A DNA stretch of 64,000 nucleotides from Larix kaempferi. Taxonomy: Eukaryota; Streptophyta; Pinopsida; Pinales; Pinaceae. The notes beneath the pieces are model-generated. The model saw only the letters and a program-made list of their open reading frames with translations. It was not told where the DNA came from and did no database searches. This document shows positions 1 through 11,835 of the stretch, in pieces; within the stretch, counting starts at the first letter, position 1; each line of letters starts with the position of its first letter. The position numbers and the translations under genes were made by a program. The DNA lies in assembly GCA_027924585.1 (NCBI GenBank), contig BSBM01000232.1, positions 31,519,001 to 31,583,000 of the forward strand. The letters run 5' to 3'.

Positions 1-2
1 AA

Positions 3-497
3 GATCATGAGAGAAACTATGCAACTCGCGATATAGAATTGGTTTCCATCATACATGCCTTAAAAATGTGGCGACAATGTTTGATGGGAAAAAGGTTCAC
101 CCTTAAAACATATAATTTGGGATTAAAATACATATTTGAGCAACCAAATTTAAATGCTATTCAGGCTAGATGGTTGGCTTTACTAAGTGAGTGCAATTTT
201 GAAGTAAAACATATCAAGGGCAAAGAGAACAAGGTGGTTGATTCTTTAAGTCGAAGAATGCATGTGTTGTATGAGGTAACGGCTTGTCAAATCAATTCTA
301 ATTTATATGAAAAAATGATGAATATTACTTAGAAATCAATAGAAAAAATCAAGAAAATAATTTGGGACAACAATTTTTTTTTATAAATTCGATAAAACCA
401 TATTACTGTGGTCTAAAAACAGGTTATATGTGCCTAAAACCAAAAAAAATATATATATATGAAATATTGTAGGAATTTCATAAACCACCTTATTCTG
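3..497 (+). pseudogene. Gypsy-1 RNase H / connection domain remnant
   Basis: The reading frame is open from base 3 to the stop at 330-332. It shows the C-terminal part of gypsy RNase H: a DHERNYATRDIELVSI block, then IHALKMWRQ, a TYNLGLKYIFEQPNLNA block (normally TDHKSLKYIF) and an HIKGKENKVVDSLSRR block, which is the usual end of the domain. The Asp of the TDH motif is replaced by Asn (TYN). After the first stop, the expected linker and the beginning of the H2C2 integrase finger can be followed in broken frame up to KPPYS at 497, where the copia solo LTR begins. In a live element this domain removes the RNA strand of the RNA/DNA hybrid during reverse transcription. Confidence 0.85.
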
Positions 498-779
498 TGT
501 TGATGTATTTGTAACTTTGGAAGATATTCACTTGTATCATTGTATGTATTACATTTCTACTTTATTGTATCCCCAACAGAGATGTATTATTCCTCCGATT
601 GGAAGTGTCGTCATTTGTATTTACAAGTGTCGCAAGTTACATTGTAAGTGTCGTCATTTGTATTTGATGGGTTATTAGACCACCTTGGTGGGGTCGGCCC
701 TGTATGAGTCATGTGAATGGGTTATTAGGCTTCCATAGGAATTCGTCCCAGTTAGGGTTAAAGGCAGGTCAAGTCATTG

Positions 780-788
780 TATAAATAG
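780..788 (+). promoter_or_regulatory. TATA box of the solo LTR
   Basis: A TATAAATAG sequence lies just before the CACTA-1 insertion (TSD at 793-795). Copia-B LTRs have the same TATAAATAGAG box at the equivalent place (minus strand, about 40180-40190 and 46913-46922). The insertion therefore sits a few bases downstream of the core promoter, close to where the transcription start would be expected. Confidence 0.5.
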
Positions 789-810
789 AGAGTGTCACTA
801 CTACATATGG

Positions 811-1370
811 CCAAAATTGCCACGTTTTTTCGTTGTAATTGCCACGATTTTTTGTCCCTATTGCAACGATTTGAGGTTCATTTTTTCGTGGAACCAACTT
901 CATGGATATAGGGATGAATATTCCCCATTGTGGAAATAGAAACGTTTCTCAGTGGCCACATGTCACCTTCGCAATAGTCCTCAGATCTTCGAAAAATTAA
1001 TTCTTCCACGAAGTTTCATCGATATATCAATGCCCGTCATCTATATGTTTCCATGCAAATGCTTTACCTACCACAAACTTTCTTGTTTATAGAGATGAAC
1101 TTGAATTGGTGGTGCTTCGCTATAGCAACGCATGTTTGTGGCAGGTTCAACATCTGCATGGTAACATCTTATACAGCTCCACGAAAGTTCATCACAATAG
1201 AGACGATCAGATTCACTAACTTTCGTGGCAAGTTCAGCATCTGCGTGGAAACATTTCTATGCTTCCTTGAAAATTCGTCTTTGTATCCACGAAACTGCGT
1301 CTCTGTATCCACAAAAATTCGTGGCAGGAATTCGTCGATATTGAGACGATAACTGGAAGTGTTAAAAAAA
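811..1370. repeat. CACTA-1 left subterminal repeat region
   Basis: Many short, imperfect copies of TTCGTGG/CCACGAA in both orientations lie between the TIR and an A-tract at 1365-1379. The matching set is at the right end (11330-11516). In En/Spm-type elements such clusters bind the accessory transposition protein. ORFs crossing this region are low-complexity by-products. Confidence 0.65.
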
Positions 1371-1379
1371 AAAAAAAAA

Positions 1380-3480
1380 TCCTAAATGGAAATCGTTGAA
1401 TCAGTGTTAGTGGTTGTGTTTGAATGGACCAAAATGAGGATAAGAACAAGAGAGTTGCCTCCATTCTTCATAATTGCTACATTCGGTATCCTATAGATTT
1501 GAGCCTTGAGGACACATATCTGAGGATGAATTAGGAGAACTATTACTTTATTTATATAGTCATTTTTATACTTGGTCACCGGATTGAACTGCCAGAAGTC
1601 TGAGCCAAGTATCAAAGGTTGATAATGACAATGGCTGAATGCTTGAAATGATAATGTTGAATAGTTGAGGAGCTCTCACTATTGTTGAAGGTGTATGCTA
1701 ATAGTAGGCTCCTCGAGAAGCAATGAGAAGATTGAGAAGATCTCATGACATAAGTGATGAGACATGATCAACTATGATTTTGATTGGTGCAACACTATGT
1801 ATCAAACGGGTCTGAGAAGTGAAATAAGTTCATTATAAACAGAGTATTGAATCTAATAACAATGGAGAAAATCTTGAAGGTATTGGCAGAGTGTGCTCAT
1901 GACAATCAAGGTTTGAATATGTTAATATGTTCCCTTGACATATTACTATTGGGAGAGAAAATCAACAATGAGTCTTGACATTAAAGATGTGAAACCTGAG
2001 CTAAAAGCTCTATGCAAAATCCTAAGGATGGAGTCGATACTACTAGAGTTTCTCTCAAGGATCAGTACTAACCCTAGCATTGATCGAGGTCACAAAATGG
2101 CTTAAGGAATCACTGAGAGAATACACTGAAAGAAAGAGCATAGTTGACTCGCACATTAAGGGCATGAAATCATGAAGACATGAAGTCAATGTGAAATCAT
2201 TGAGCTCTGGAAATGGCATGGAAAATTATAATTGACTGTCATATATATATATATATGGGGGGTGTCCTGGAAAGTCACATTGAGAAAGATCCTAAGAGAT
2301 GAAGAAAGGAATCTCAGTCCAAGTCAATGAGGTCTTCCCAAAAAGTTAAGTGTTATATCATTTGTATGTTAAGCACTTTGCAAATCAGTTTAGCGCTTCA
2401 AGTCCCTTTTGGTAATTTCAGAGAGTAAGTGCAGTAGCTTAGTAAACTTATTATGACAAATCTAAAAGACCAGAATAGATATAATCATTTTATTCACATT
2501 GTCTAGCAGACTTATGGCAAGTTTTAAGGTCTTTTGGAAAATGCGAAGACTTGTTTCTCTCTTGAAATACAAAGGGATTAGATTTGCAAGTATCAAAACT
2601 ATATGTGTGCCTTTTTAGGATGGTATGTTGATCTTATAGTAAGACTTGATGTCAATATTTTAAGTGCTATCCTTGGATTTGTGAGGTGAGGTCAGATCAA
2701 TTGTGAAGACAATTGTGCAACCTTATACTTTGGTGGATATAAACTAACAAAGAAAAAAGCTAATGTGATTTAAAGGAAGCAAATTTACATGTCCCCTCTT
2801 TAATAGTATGACTAGTAAGTGGACAAGCCAAAGTATGTGTATGAAAAGGAACTATCTTCTTTTGTTTCAGACTTCTTTAATATTTAAAATTCAGTATATC
2901 CTTGAACTCTTAGATAGTACTAAATACAAGCAATTGTAAGCTACAGGAACACTGGAGTTTTGACTGATTGTCTCACCAACAATGATATTTTTCTTGAATA
3001 CAACATTCAAATCTATTGTGACAACAGATACTACAAAGCACAAAATCATATTTATGAGGATTTGCAAACCTAGGAATGAGATTGGATGACTATCCCTTTT
3101 TGCAATCTGAATTTGGTCTCCACTGTAGCGTCCTCAATGCGTGGAAATGGTTGTAAATCAACAAGAGCAATCTATACAGTTCCTTCGATGACTTGAATGG
3201 GCTTGGTATTTACAGCTGGTAGATAGTGGGTATAAAAAATTATACCAATCTCTCCTTTGGCCACTTTGCAAATTCGAACAGTGATATATAACAGCAGCTT
3301 AGACGACCATATTGTTGCAGTGAAATATGTGCCTTTGGTACCTCAAAAGCATGAACAATGAAGCAGGACTTCCCAGTCAAGACCGCACTTTAGATAGCAG
3401 AGATGATAGTACTGTATCTTGGCTAAAACACCCTCTAAGAAATTACTACACCCTTCTCAAGGAACCCACGGTGAACCATA
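1380..3480. other. CACTA-1 left interior, no recognised gene
   Basis: This is AT-rich sequence with stops in all frames and a short (TA)n run near 2240-2257. I see no domain, LTR junction or tandem array. It may include decayed captured DNA, but I cannot support an origin. Confidence 0.5.
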
Positions 3481-3485
3481 TGCAA

Positions 3486-3890
3486 GTCATGACCCCCCTT
3501 CTGAGATAGAATAAGATGGAAACACCACAAAGATAAAAGACTTAAAGAAGAGATTTTGTTCTTTGGCAAGTATTGGAGGAGCGATAAGTATTGGTAGTGC
3601 TAGAGCAGTCTCTTCAGGCTTTGGAAGTAGCACAACATCTCTAGGATTCCAACTAGAAGGGACTTCCATAACTGGAGGAAATGGAACATGATCTCTAGGC
3701 TTCCATACTGGAGGAATTGCGGGCTATTCAATTCCCATTCCGTCCCTCCACCTAGAATCGGTGGCAGTGTTCCAGGGACAACCTCTAGCATGGATTTTAA
3801 CAACTTTCTCTAAAGCATGTTCCACAATTGCAACAGGCAATGGCTCTGTAATTGTTTGTTTTAGGATTCCAACATCCAAGTCTCATATTG
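3486..3890 (-). pseudogene. Unrecognised gene-like stretch in CACTA-1
   Basis: On the minus strand from about 3890 to 3487 a reading frame, broken by a few stops, has normal-looking composition. It reads PLPVAIVEHALEKVVKIHA, then PPVWKPRDHVPFPPVMEV and NPRDVVLLPKPEETA, a Pro-rich region unlike the AT-driven ORFs around it. I do not recognise the family. It could be an exon of a captured host gene or part of an unfamiliar element protein. A protein search of the region in all frames would decide. Confidence 0.3.
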
Positions 3891-5570
3891 ATGAATGCAG
3901 CAAGCACAATAGTCATCAAAATCATTAAGGATTGTACTTCTAAGTTCTAATTTCCTATATTTTGGTGTGCAAATAGTCATCTTTTGGTGGGGAATGCTGG
4001 GTTTGGAATTGTGATGTATCTTCTATATTTCTTCTTGAGTCTTCATTAATGGCTACTGAATGGATGACCTGGGTATCATGCAATACTTTTTTTATCATAC
4101 CCACAACCAGCAGCATGTGCCTTTCCACAAAATAGGCAACCATTTTTCAGTATTGCACTGATGGCATTCTTTAACAAATCTATCAAAGAGACAAGAAAAT
4201 TTATTGACAAGAAGTTACCCATGAAGCAAACGTGCTTGCATCTTGTTCCTCGTGTCCAAGTGAACCTGGCATCGTTTTACGGAATGTATTGTATTTGGCC
4301 AAATGTACCAAACACAAAATATGTTAAGTTACCTATATATATGTTAAATTAAGAGTTGATAATGCATAAACACATGAAATAGAAAATATGTTAAGTTACC
4401 TATATTCACATACTGATATCCGACCTTGGATAATCCAGTGGAGATCATTGCATTGGCGGTATTATGCAAATTCATAAGAAGGCACTGAATTTAATATTAT
4501 ATTCTGATTGGAATAATTATTTATATGTACAAGCCAAAACCTTTTCTAAAGTTGACTATTTACAAGTGAGATAAGAAAGCTACCTATTCCAATCCCATGT
4601 GCATTCTTCTTAGAAGTACGACCCATGAACACCTTAAAAGCTGAAGGTTTCCAATTCAGAATATGGATACGCTCAAAAAAAATTCACAAAAACTAGTGAA
4701 ACATTAGAAAACATCTATCTCTAGTCTTCCACAAACCTTATTTTAAATAGTAGACATCTGTGAGAAACATAATTCAATAGACACGGTAAATACTCCAGGA
4801 CTATTGTATTGCAAGCTTCCATATGTACAACCAATAAGTTCTTAACTACCATATCAACAAATTATAATTGCTTGCAATGACAAGCAAACTAAAACGATAA
4901 ACTATTATTCGGTAGCATGTAATAAAATAAACATGTATATCATATAATAGAAATAGAGATATAGTTGAAGATACCAACCAGCTGGGTGTGAAACCATTAT
5001 TGAAAATATACTCAGAAGTGTTACTTTCAACAAAGACTGATTGTGCCTCAGAGAGGCCAGTCTTATCTAGGAACCAGCTGACCCTATAGGAGGGTGTGTA
5101 CAAACCGGAGAGAGAGATAAATGACTAGAGTTGATTAGGTCAATGATAGTCAAGCACAGTACATAACTCAACATAAATTAAGTCACAAAAATTCTAAACT
5201 TTGACAAAGTCAAGTATTGTATAAGACCAAAACTTCAACAAGGTGGTATAAACAAAATGAAGGAGGGTAAATGACCGCATTAACCACAAGTCTTAGGGAA
5301 GGTACCACAAGTCCAATAATAAATCAATCAAGGTGGGGAAGGTACAACAAGTATTTAATAACTCAATCAATAACAGGTAATAAAATAAACATATCGATCA
5401 TATAACAATAAGTGAGTTATAGTTGAAGATCTCCATGTCAACATTAAACCAAAAATCAGATCTGAACTGTGGGTACAAATATAAACAATGGTCATAAAAT
5501 AAGAAAAATATAAACAATGGTCATAACATAGGTGTGGGTAGTAGAATACCCATGACCCTTAGAACCAAGG
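3891..5570. other. CACTA-1 interior, no recognised gene
   Basis: AT-rich sequence without a recognisable domain. A short minus-strand segment near 4100-4150 reads CLFCGKAHAAGCG, which hints at a zinc-binding motif, but nothing around it supports a gene. Confidence 0.4.
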
Positions 5571-5577
5571 GTATGCT

Positions 5578-5760
5578 CCAAATGTCGCCAAACAACCATA
5601 GGACTCTATAAGAGTAAAACTTCAACAAGGTGGTTTTTAAAAAGTTATTCAAGTACTCAACAAGGTGGTTTTTAAAAATTTACTCCAAATGTCTCCAAAC
5701 AACCATAGGACTCTATAAGAAAAAAAAATCAACAAGGTGGTTTTTAAAAAGTTACGAAAA
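5578..5760 (+). repeat. Short direct repeats in CACTA-1
   Basis: A segment containing AACAAGGTGGTTTTTAAAAA occurs three times (about 5622, 5657 and 5731). A block AAATGTC(G/T)CCAAACAACCATAGGACTCTATAAGA occurs twice (about 5579 and 5687). The period is irregular because of small indels. The ORFs here are made by the repeat. Confidence 0.75.
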
Positions 5761-6044
5761 CAATCATAGCTCAATCAAGGTGGGGAAGGTACAACCAGTC
5801 ATATCTCTCTCAAATGTACAGACGTTCCATATAACCTGAAAGTTCATCATCACAGTATAAGGAAGGGTGGTGGGATGCCAATGAAAAATATCCATCATTT
5901 CTCTCTATGCAATCTTGATAGCATCACATAACAGTTAAGTACCTTGTACTATAAAAAATAAAAGCCACCTGTTTAACCTTTAAATTTAGGAATATGGTCT
6001 ACAAAAGCAAAATTTCATCACAATTACCATCCAAATTTCTGACT

Positions 6045-6950
6045 AGTGCCAAAGCAACAGTAAAAGATTTAATAACATAATTTTGATCTCTATCAACTTC
6101 AGCACTCCTCTTTGGTCCCTGTGCTGAAGTTGGTCCTCGAGATGTAAAGTTAAGTACAGACCTCAAACAGGTTTACACAGTCCACATACTACAACAATTA
6201 AGCACACAGATGATGAAAGAAAGGTACAGTAACATAACAATTCTATAGCTAAATGATAAAATGGTACTATTTCTGAATAGTGCTAAAGCAATAGTAAAAC
6301 ATTTTATAACATAATTTTCATCTCTTTCAGTAGCATGTCATAAAATAAACATATTTATCATATAACAATAAGAGAGGTATAGTTGAAGATCTCATTTAAC
6401 CAAAAATCAGATCTGAAGTGTGCTACTATTTCTGAATAGTGCTAAAGTAACAGTACAAGATCTTACAACATAAATTTTGATCTCTATCAACTTTAGCACT
6501 CCTCTGTGGTCCCTGTGCCGAAGTTGGTCCTAAGAGATGTAAAGTTAAATACAAACCTCAAACAATTTTACACAGTCCACATACTACAACAATTCAACAC
6601 ACAGATGAAAGAAAGGTACAGTAACATAACAATTCCACAGCTGAATGATAAAATGGTACTATTTCTGAACAGTGCTAAAGCAACTATAAAATATTTTATA
6701 ACATAATTTTCATCTCTTTCAGTAACGTGTAATAAATTAAACATATCGATCATATAACAATAACAGAGGTATAGTTGAAGATCTCCACGTCAACATTTAA
6801 CCAAAAATCAGATCTGAAGTGTGGTACTATTTCTGAATAGTGCTAAAGCAATAGTACAAGATTTTACAACATAAATTTGATCTCTATCAACTTCAGCACT
6901 CCTCTCTGGTCCTTGTGCTGAAATTGGTCCTCAAGATGTAATGGGCAGTA
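6045..6950 (+). repeat. Tandem repeat of about 394-400 bp, 2.3 copies, in CACTA-1
   Basis: The block containing TTTGATCTCTATCAACTT, followed by CAGCACTCCTCT and a GGTCC(C/T)TGTGC segment, recurs with TCTCTATC at 6087, 6481 and 6881, giving spacings of 394 and 400 bp. Each unit also carries a TACTATTTCTGAATAGTGCT palindrome-like block and an AGAAAGGTACAGTAACATAA block. Units differ by scattered substitutions and small indels. The region is non-coding. Confidence 0.85.
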
Positions 6951-7619
6951 ATCAAATTATAAAGAGTGATGATGATCGAAGTCATGATTAACATATCTAA
7001 TATATCTAATATAAACAGAATCAATGTTTCAGACTTGTGATGACATTTAAATTTAAAACTCAAATTCTAAGAAAATAGAACATATAAATGGGAAAATTCC
7101 TTAGAGCATCAAATTAAAGATAAGTACCTCGTAACTATACCAAATAAAATTTATCTATGTAGCATACTAACAATGTTTCATACTAACAACATCAACATCC
7201 ATCAAAATACAAATCAGAAATTTATGTTGCATCTACTTTTTCGTTGTTTTATGTTTCTTTGCATGTAAAAAACTTGTGAGTGGGGTATCACAATCATCCA
7301 ATGGCACAGTATTTATTGCGATATCTCCTATTATTGTTTGTGTTTCCATGCCCTAATTTATGCCACTTCTTGTACATCGTTGAGCAAGACGTGGAGGCAG
7401 TTTTATAGGGGTGTGAACTGCAACAATGGAAATTAGCATATATATGTGACATAGAACTATTATTAAAATAAATATTTCATTTTTTTATTTAAATTACAAT
7501 ATTTCTCTTTACCAGTCGCTATAGATGTGACAACTGGGATGTTAATTGGAGGTATAGTTGCTTCCTCTTGCAGTTCATGCTCCTGAGCTGCATGGTCTTT
7601 CATTGAAAGAAGAAAATTT

Positions 7620-8215
7620 ATAAGTATACATCAGGAAATATATATCTAATCACAGTAGATATTTCTATTTCCAAAGCATACATACCAAAATGGACACTAT
7701 GCTCCTCACTATCATGGGACATGTGCACCCCAACATCAACTGTTACTTGCTGTGTACCGCTAGATTCACTACTGCAGTTGCATTGTTGCTTAAAAACAAA
7801 CATAAATTTTTAGTTATGGGTGATATAATCAGAAGTACTGAATAGACTATAATAGTATACTACCATTGGTGATATACCTGCATTTGCGTCATTGGGGAGA
7901 TTGGAGTCTGCCTCAAGCTTTTCCGATATTCAACCACTTTTAAAACCAAAATTGAAACCAAACTTTAGGTCTTCATCGGTGGCAACAGCTTGGAACGTAT
8001 TTCCATGCAATGCATGATAACACATTTCAAAATTTCTAGTATCAAAATCTGATATTTGTTCGGTATTGTTAAATAAATATTCCCAACAATTAATCATTTA
8101 ATACTTACGATTCTTGCTCTTAGTTTTCTATAGCCACCTTGGCCCAGTCTATGTTGCCCGTGCTTTTCCATTCTAGCCTTGGTTGATTTGGAAGTGTCAG
8201 GCAGCCTATATATGA
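7620..8215 (-). pseudogene. Probable second CACTA protein (TnpA/Transposase_24-like) remnant
   Basis: Downstream of the Tnp2 remnant on the same strand, about 8215-8115 reads LPDTSKSTKARMEKHGQHRL followed by GQGGYRKLRARI. This resembles the SxKNxxNRxKxxxxHTxGxKSF region of the plant Transposase_24/TnpA-like protein that lies beside Tnp2 in CACTA elements. A broken continuation reaches about 7620 with a VVEYRKSLRQT segment. In live elements this protein binds subterminal repeats. Frame breaks and AT-rich, intron-like stretches make exon boundaries uncertain. The match rests on a short motif and on position. Confidence 0.45.
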
Positions 8216-8249
8216 AAATTTTGAAAACCTTAGATATCAAAAATCTCAC

Positions 8250-10385
8250 TTCAAACAAAAAAGAAAAAAATAATTGAGCTTATTTCAGTAAAAAGATGAT
8301 ATATGTTGTACCTTGCTTTACTAGGCCGTGGTGTCATTCTCCGTGGTTTTTTTCCATTCTCTTCTTTACCATTAAATTTTTCTTTGTCTGTAGTTCGATA
8401 ACTATGGTTCTTAGGCAGAAAGTGCCTATACTCATCGAACACTTCCTTTGCTAAACTCCTTGAACGATGAGATTTTATCCTGGGACCGTAAAATGGACAT
8501 ACAAGATATATGAATTGGTGTAGCAAATTAGCATTAAAATTTAAAATAATGCATGATATTGTCGACGGATATATAAAATATTAAGGAACAAAATAAAGTA
8601 ACAACATACCACAAAAATGTGTTAACCCGGGAGCATCATGAATTGTAAATGCAAGTATTCCATGGAATTGAAATCATTTTTGCCCGATTGGTCTAGAAAT
8701 ATCATACATAGTGACGTCAGCCCATAACTTCAACAACTCATCGATAAGAGGCTCAAGATATACGTTCATATCTTTAACCTGGTACTTGCCTAATTGGTCA
8801 AACTTACATGATTAATTATATTTAGCGCATATATGTCGTTATATATAAAAGACATAATTATCATGCACGAAACAAATCAATGAAATATTTACTGATCAGA
8901 CTTTCAATTAAAAAAAATACCTATTAATTAAATATGTGGAAAAATCATTGCCAACATTGTGTGCTCTCTCTTGATCGACATCCAAGGAGGAAGGTTATTG
9001 TTTATAAAAAAAAATAGGCCACACTGAGTAGGTAGAACGAAGCTCTCCAAATGGATTGACACCATCAGCTGCCAAAGAAAGTTTAACATTACGAGGACCT
9101 TCTTTAAAAATTGGCCACTTTTCTTAGATGTATCTCAATGCAGAACCATCTGTATGCATTCGAAGAACATCGTCGCAACTTCTGTTCTTTGCATGGAAAT
9201 CCATAAACTGTGCTATACTTTAACACCTGAACAACCGCTGGAAACATGGGATTATCAGAATATAACGAAGAACTTTTTGAGGCACCTTTTTTGTCACTGT
9301 ATCGGTTCGATACCTACTTGTTTGACATTGTGGGCATTCATTTTCTAATGCATATTGTCCATAGTATATGATATGATCATTAGGACATGCATCAATAGCT
9401 TGATACTCCATACCAAATGCTTTCATAATGACATATATCCCTTGATATGTGCGTGGAAAAATATTTGAAGTTGGTAATAGAAAATCACCTAATAATCTAC
9501 AAAATTCAAAAGAATAAATCAATGAAAACAATATTAATCATCAATATCGCATCCAAAATTTACACATTAGATAACAATAGCAACAATATAGGAAAAAAGT
9601 CAACCCTTTCTATATATAGATATTATGAACATGCAGACAAAAATAAAAAAAATAAACAAATTACATACCTTAGTATCTGTGTCATACAGGTGTTTGATAA
9701 TCCATTCAAAACCTTCAAGTTCAATAACAACAATATAGCAGATAAAAGATTTGTTTTTGAGCCTTCATAAAGAGGTTGACGTGACTTCTCAAGTAGAGGA
9801 TCAACATCATCACTATCATCCTAGTTGTCCTCATCCATTGGAGCAAATGTGTCTTGGATCAATCTATGTACCTCATCTTCCTGATTTGTGTCACTAATGT
9901 TATCTACATCCATTATATCATCAAAAATAACTACTTGATCATCTTCAATATTTTGATGTAGAATTTCATCAGGCCGTGAATGAGTGTTTCTGCTAGTACT
10001 TGGCAAATAACTCTCTGGAACACAACATTTTGGGCGCATTGTCTATAAATTTACAAACAACATAGAAAAATTAGTTTGTATAGAACATATAGTAAAAAAA
10101 TAAGACATTTTACTAAAATTCATGCAGACATGATGAATATTACAGTGAATATATTTAAAATTGAACCCCAAAAATAGTCTTACCAGGGGACGATATTCAT
10201 AACCCCCTTCGGTGTGCCCCCCCTTCGGCGTGCCCCTTCTCCCTACAATGCCTTTTAGTTGTTTCTATTAAAAGTCTTATTTTTTGCAAGCCCCTGCAAT
10301 CAAAGCAAGGACAATAACATTTTCCATCTCCTCTCGCATCTAATGCAGCTCTAAACTGAGCAAGCTTCCTTGCATTTTCATTCAT
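8250..10385 (-). pseudogene. CACTA transposase (Tnp2/TNP2-like), degraded
   Basis: Collinear blocks run right to left. At 10385-10200 is a transposase-associated N-terminal domain (KCYCPCFDCR with a later HCREKGHAEGG). At 10039-9730 is an acidic linker, then the PLYEGSKTNLLSAILLLLN block. At 9510-9220 are ACPNDHIIYY, CPQCQTSRY and ILIIPCFQRLFRC. At 9210-8950 are DGSALRYI, the catalytic-core LSLAADGVNPFGE and STYSVWPIFF. At 8760-8620 is LEPLIDELLKLWADVTMYD. At 8430-8310 is a late block FLPKNHSYRT. Stops, frameshifts and AT-rich insertions break it, a short GC-rich duplication (GGGGCACACCGAAGGGG-like) interrupts the N-terminal domain near 10210, and much of the C-terminal core is gone. Tnp2 cuts and joins at the CACTA termini; this copy cannot do so. 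Confidence 0.85.
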
Positions 10386-10389
10386 AGTG

Positions 10390-11320
10390 ACAAATCCTTG
10401 TAGTGGTACAAGTAATTGGCTTACCTACACCATACAAAACAATAACTTGTCAATTACATTAGATATTATAAGTACATTTCTGAATATAGTATATTATAAT
10501 CCAATATTTTCTATATTTATAAAGAAAAACATGAAGACTAAAGTAAATATGAATGGAAAGATGGTTATAAGTTGGTTGTGAGAAAGTGAATTGAGAATGG
10601 AAAGATGGTAAGTTAATATAATCTAACGTTTAATGTGAACACTTGGAGGGAGATTGTACCCATGCAGTGGTTGGAATTTTAAATAAATATTCTTTCCATA
10701 TTTTTAGGAATGCATTGTATCAAGAACACTAAAATTAGAAGTGGTTCTGGTTGGTTACTAAAAAAAATGGTAAATGTCAAATGTTAAGGAACCAAAAATA
10801 TTGGAAAATTGATAACTACTTGTATAGTTTGAAGACCTGATCGTATAGTTTGACCACCAGAGAGAGTAGGATCTTAACCAATATTGTAGAAGAAAGAATT
10901 GTAATAGATCCCAAGCATTATGTATGTCAAATGTTATATAGGACCGCAAACACACTAGAGATAGTACCAATTGCAAGAGAAAACAATTTCAAAAAGCAAG
11001 TTAACATGACCTAAGCCAAAAAAACAAGTTCTTGAAAAAAATATAGCAAGTTAAATGAAAATGATAGCAAGTTCTTGAAAAAAATATTAGAAAGGCAAAA
11101 AAGCAAGTTAACATGACCTAAGCCAGCTCATTACTAAACAATATTAAAATCTAACCCTTATAAAAATATAGACAAAAAATTACACATTGCTAACCTTGCA
11201 AGTTCAAAATCAGAGCTATGCAAAATATCCAAGCTCATACAATCAGCCCGCAAGTCCAAAATCCATGCTCAATGTGCCGCAAGAAAAGAAAATGTTAAAA
11301 TCATGGTGAGAGTGTAATTT
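10390..11320. other. CACTA-1 right interior, no recognised gene
   Basis: AT-rich sequence upstream of the transposase remnant, with a short direct repeat of AAGCAAGTTAACATGACCTAAGCCA near 10996 and 11100. It probably holds the transposase 5' leader and promoter, but I see no specific element. Confidence 0.45.
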
Positions 11321-11835
11321 ATATAGCTCAACTTTCGTCCCTGTTGCCATGAAAACTGAAACCTAGATTTTTCATCCCTATATTGACGAATGTTCGTGGA
11401 ACTTTATAAAACATGGATATTGCCACGATTTTTCCGCCTGACAAAAAAAAGTTAAAAAATCATTTTTTGAACCCACGAATGTTGAAAACGTGGAAAATTT
11501 TCATGGAACAATCCGCCCATATGTAGTAGTGTGTGTCTCTCTCATTTTATTCATTCACTCACTCACTTCGCATTTAGTGAGAGAGAGGAAGAGTGCGCAC
11601 AAGTGGAGGAGGAGTAGCTGCTTCAGAAATTTATCTTTTGGGGATTCATCTTGGTGATCTTTGTGTTGGTGTTTATTCTATCTTTGAGGAAGTTGCGGGG
11701 TTTTTCACCTTCTTGGTTTTCCCCGGTGAAATGCTTTGTGTCTCTTGTCTCTTATGCTTGATATGTTGTACATGTTGTTCTTTCAGTTAAGATCCTAGAT
11801 CATATTGAATGAAATGATGAAAAACTAGCATTATG

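Larger units (their letters stand above)
796..11531. mobile_element. CACTA (En/Spm) DNA transposon CACTA-1
   Basis: Perfect 15-bp terminal inverted repeats CACTACTACATATGG lie at 796-810 and, inverted, at 11517-11531. A 3-bp TSD TGT flanks the element on both sides (793-795, 11532-11534). The element is 10,736 bp. Both ends carry clustered short copies of a TTCGTGG/CCACGAA motif (about 820-1350 and 11330-11516), the kind of subterminal repeat bound by CACTA TnpA-type proteins. The minus strand of the right half holds decayed transposase genes: Tnp2 at 8250-10385 and a TnpA-like reading at about 7620-8215. The left half is mostly non-coding and rich in tandem duplications. The perfect TIRs and TSD contrast with the decayed genes, so the element was probably moved by a relative. 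Confidence 0.92.
498..11830 (+). mobile_element. Copia-type solo LTR, split by CACTA-1
   Basis: The sequence starts TGTTGATG at 498 and ends ACTAGCA at 11830. It is flanked by TTCTG (493-497) and TTATG (11831-11835), a 5-bp TSD with one mismatch. Without CACTA-1 it is about 594 bp, close to the 604-bp LTRs of Copia-B, and it shares several blocks with them: GGGTTATTAGACCACC, GGGGTCGGCCCTGTA, a TATAAATAGAG box, CATTCCTCCG-like tracts and a GAGGAAG..GGGTTTT..CCCC stretch. No internal region accompanies it, so it is a solo LTR left by LTR-LTR recombination. It lies inside Gypsy-1 integrase between the codons for PYS and GHP. Confidence 0.8.

Noticed and set aside
9447-9770. 107-codon plus-strand ORF
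   Set aside because: It is antisense to the CACTA-1 Tnp2 reading, which has clear motifs; Asn/Lys-rich chance ORF.
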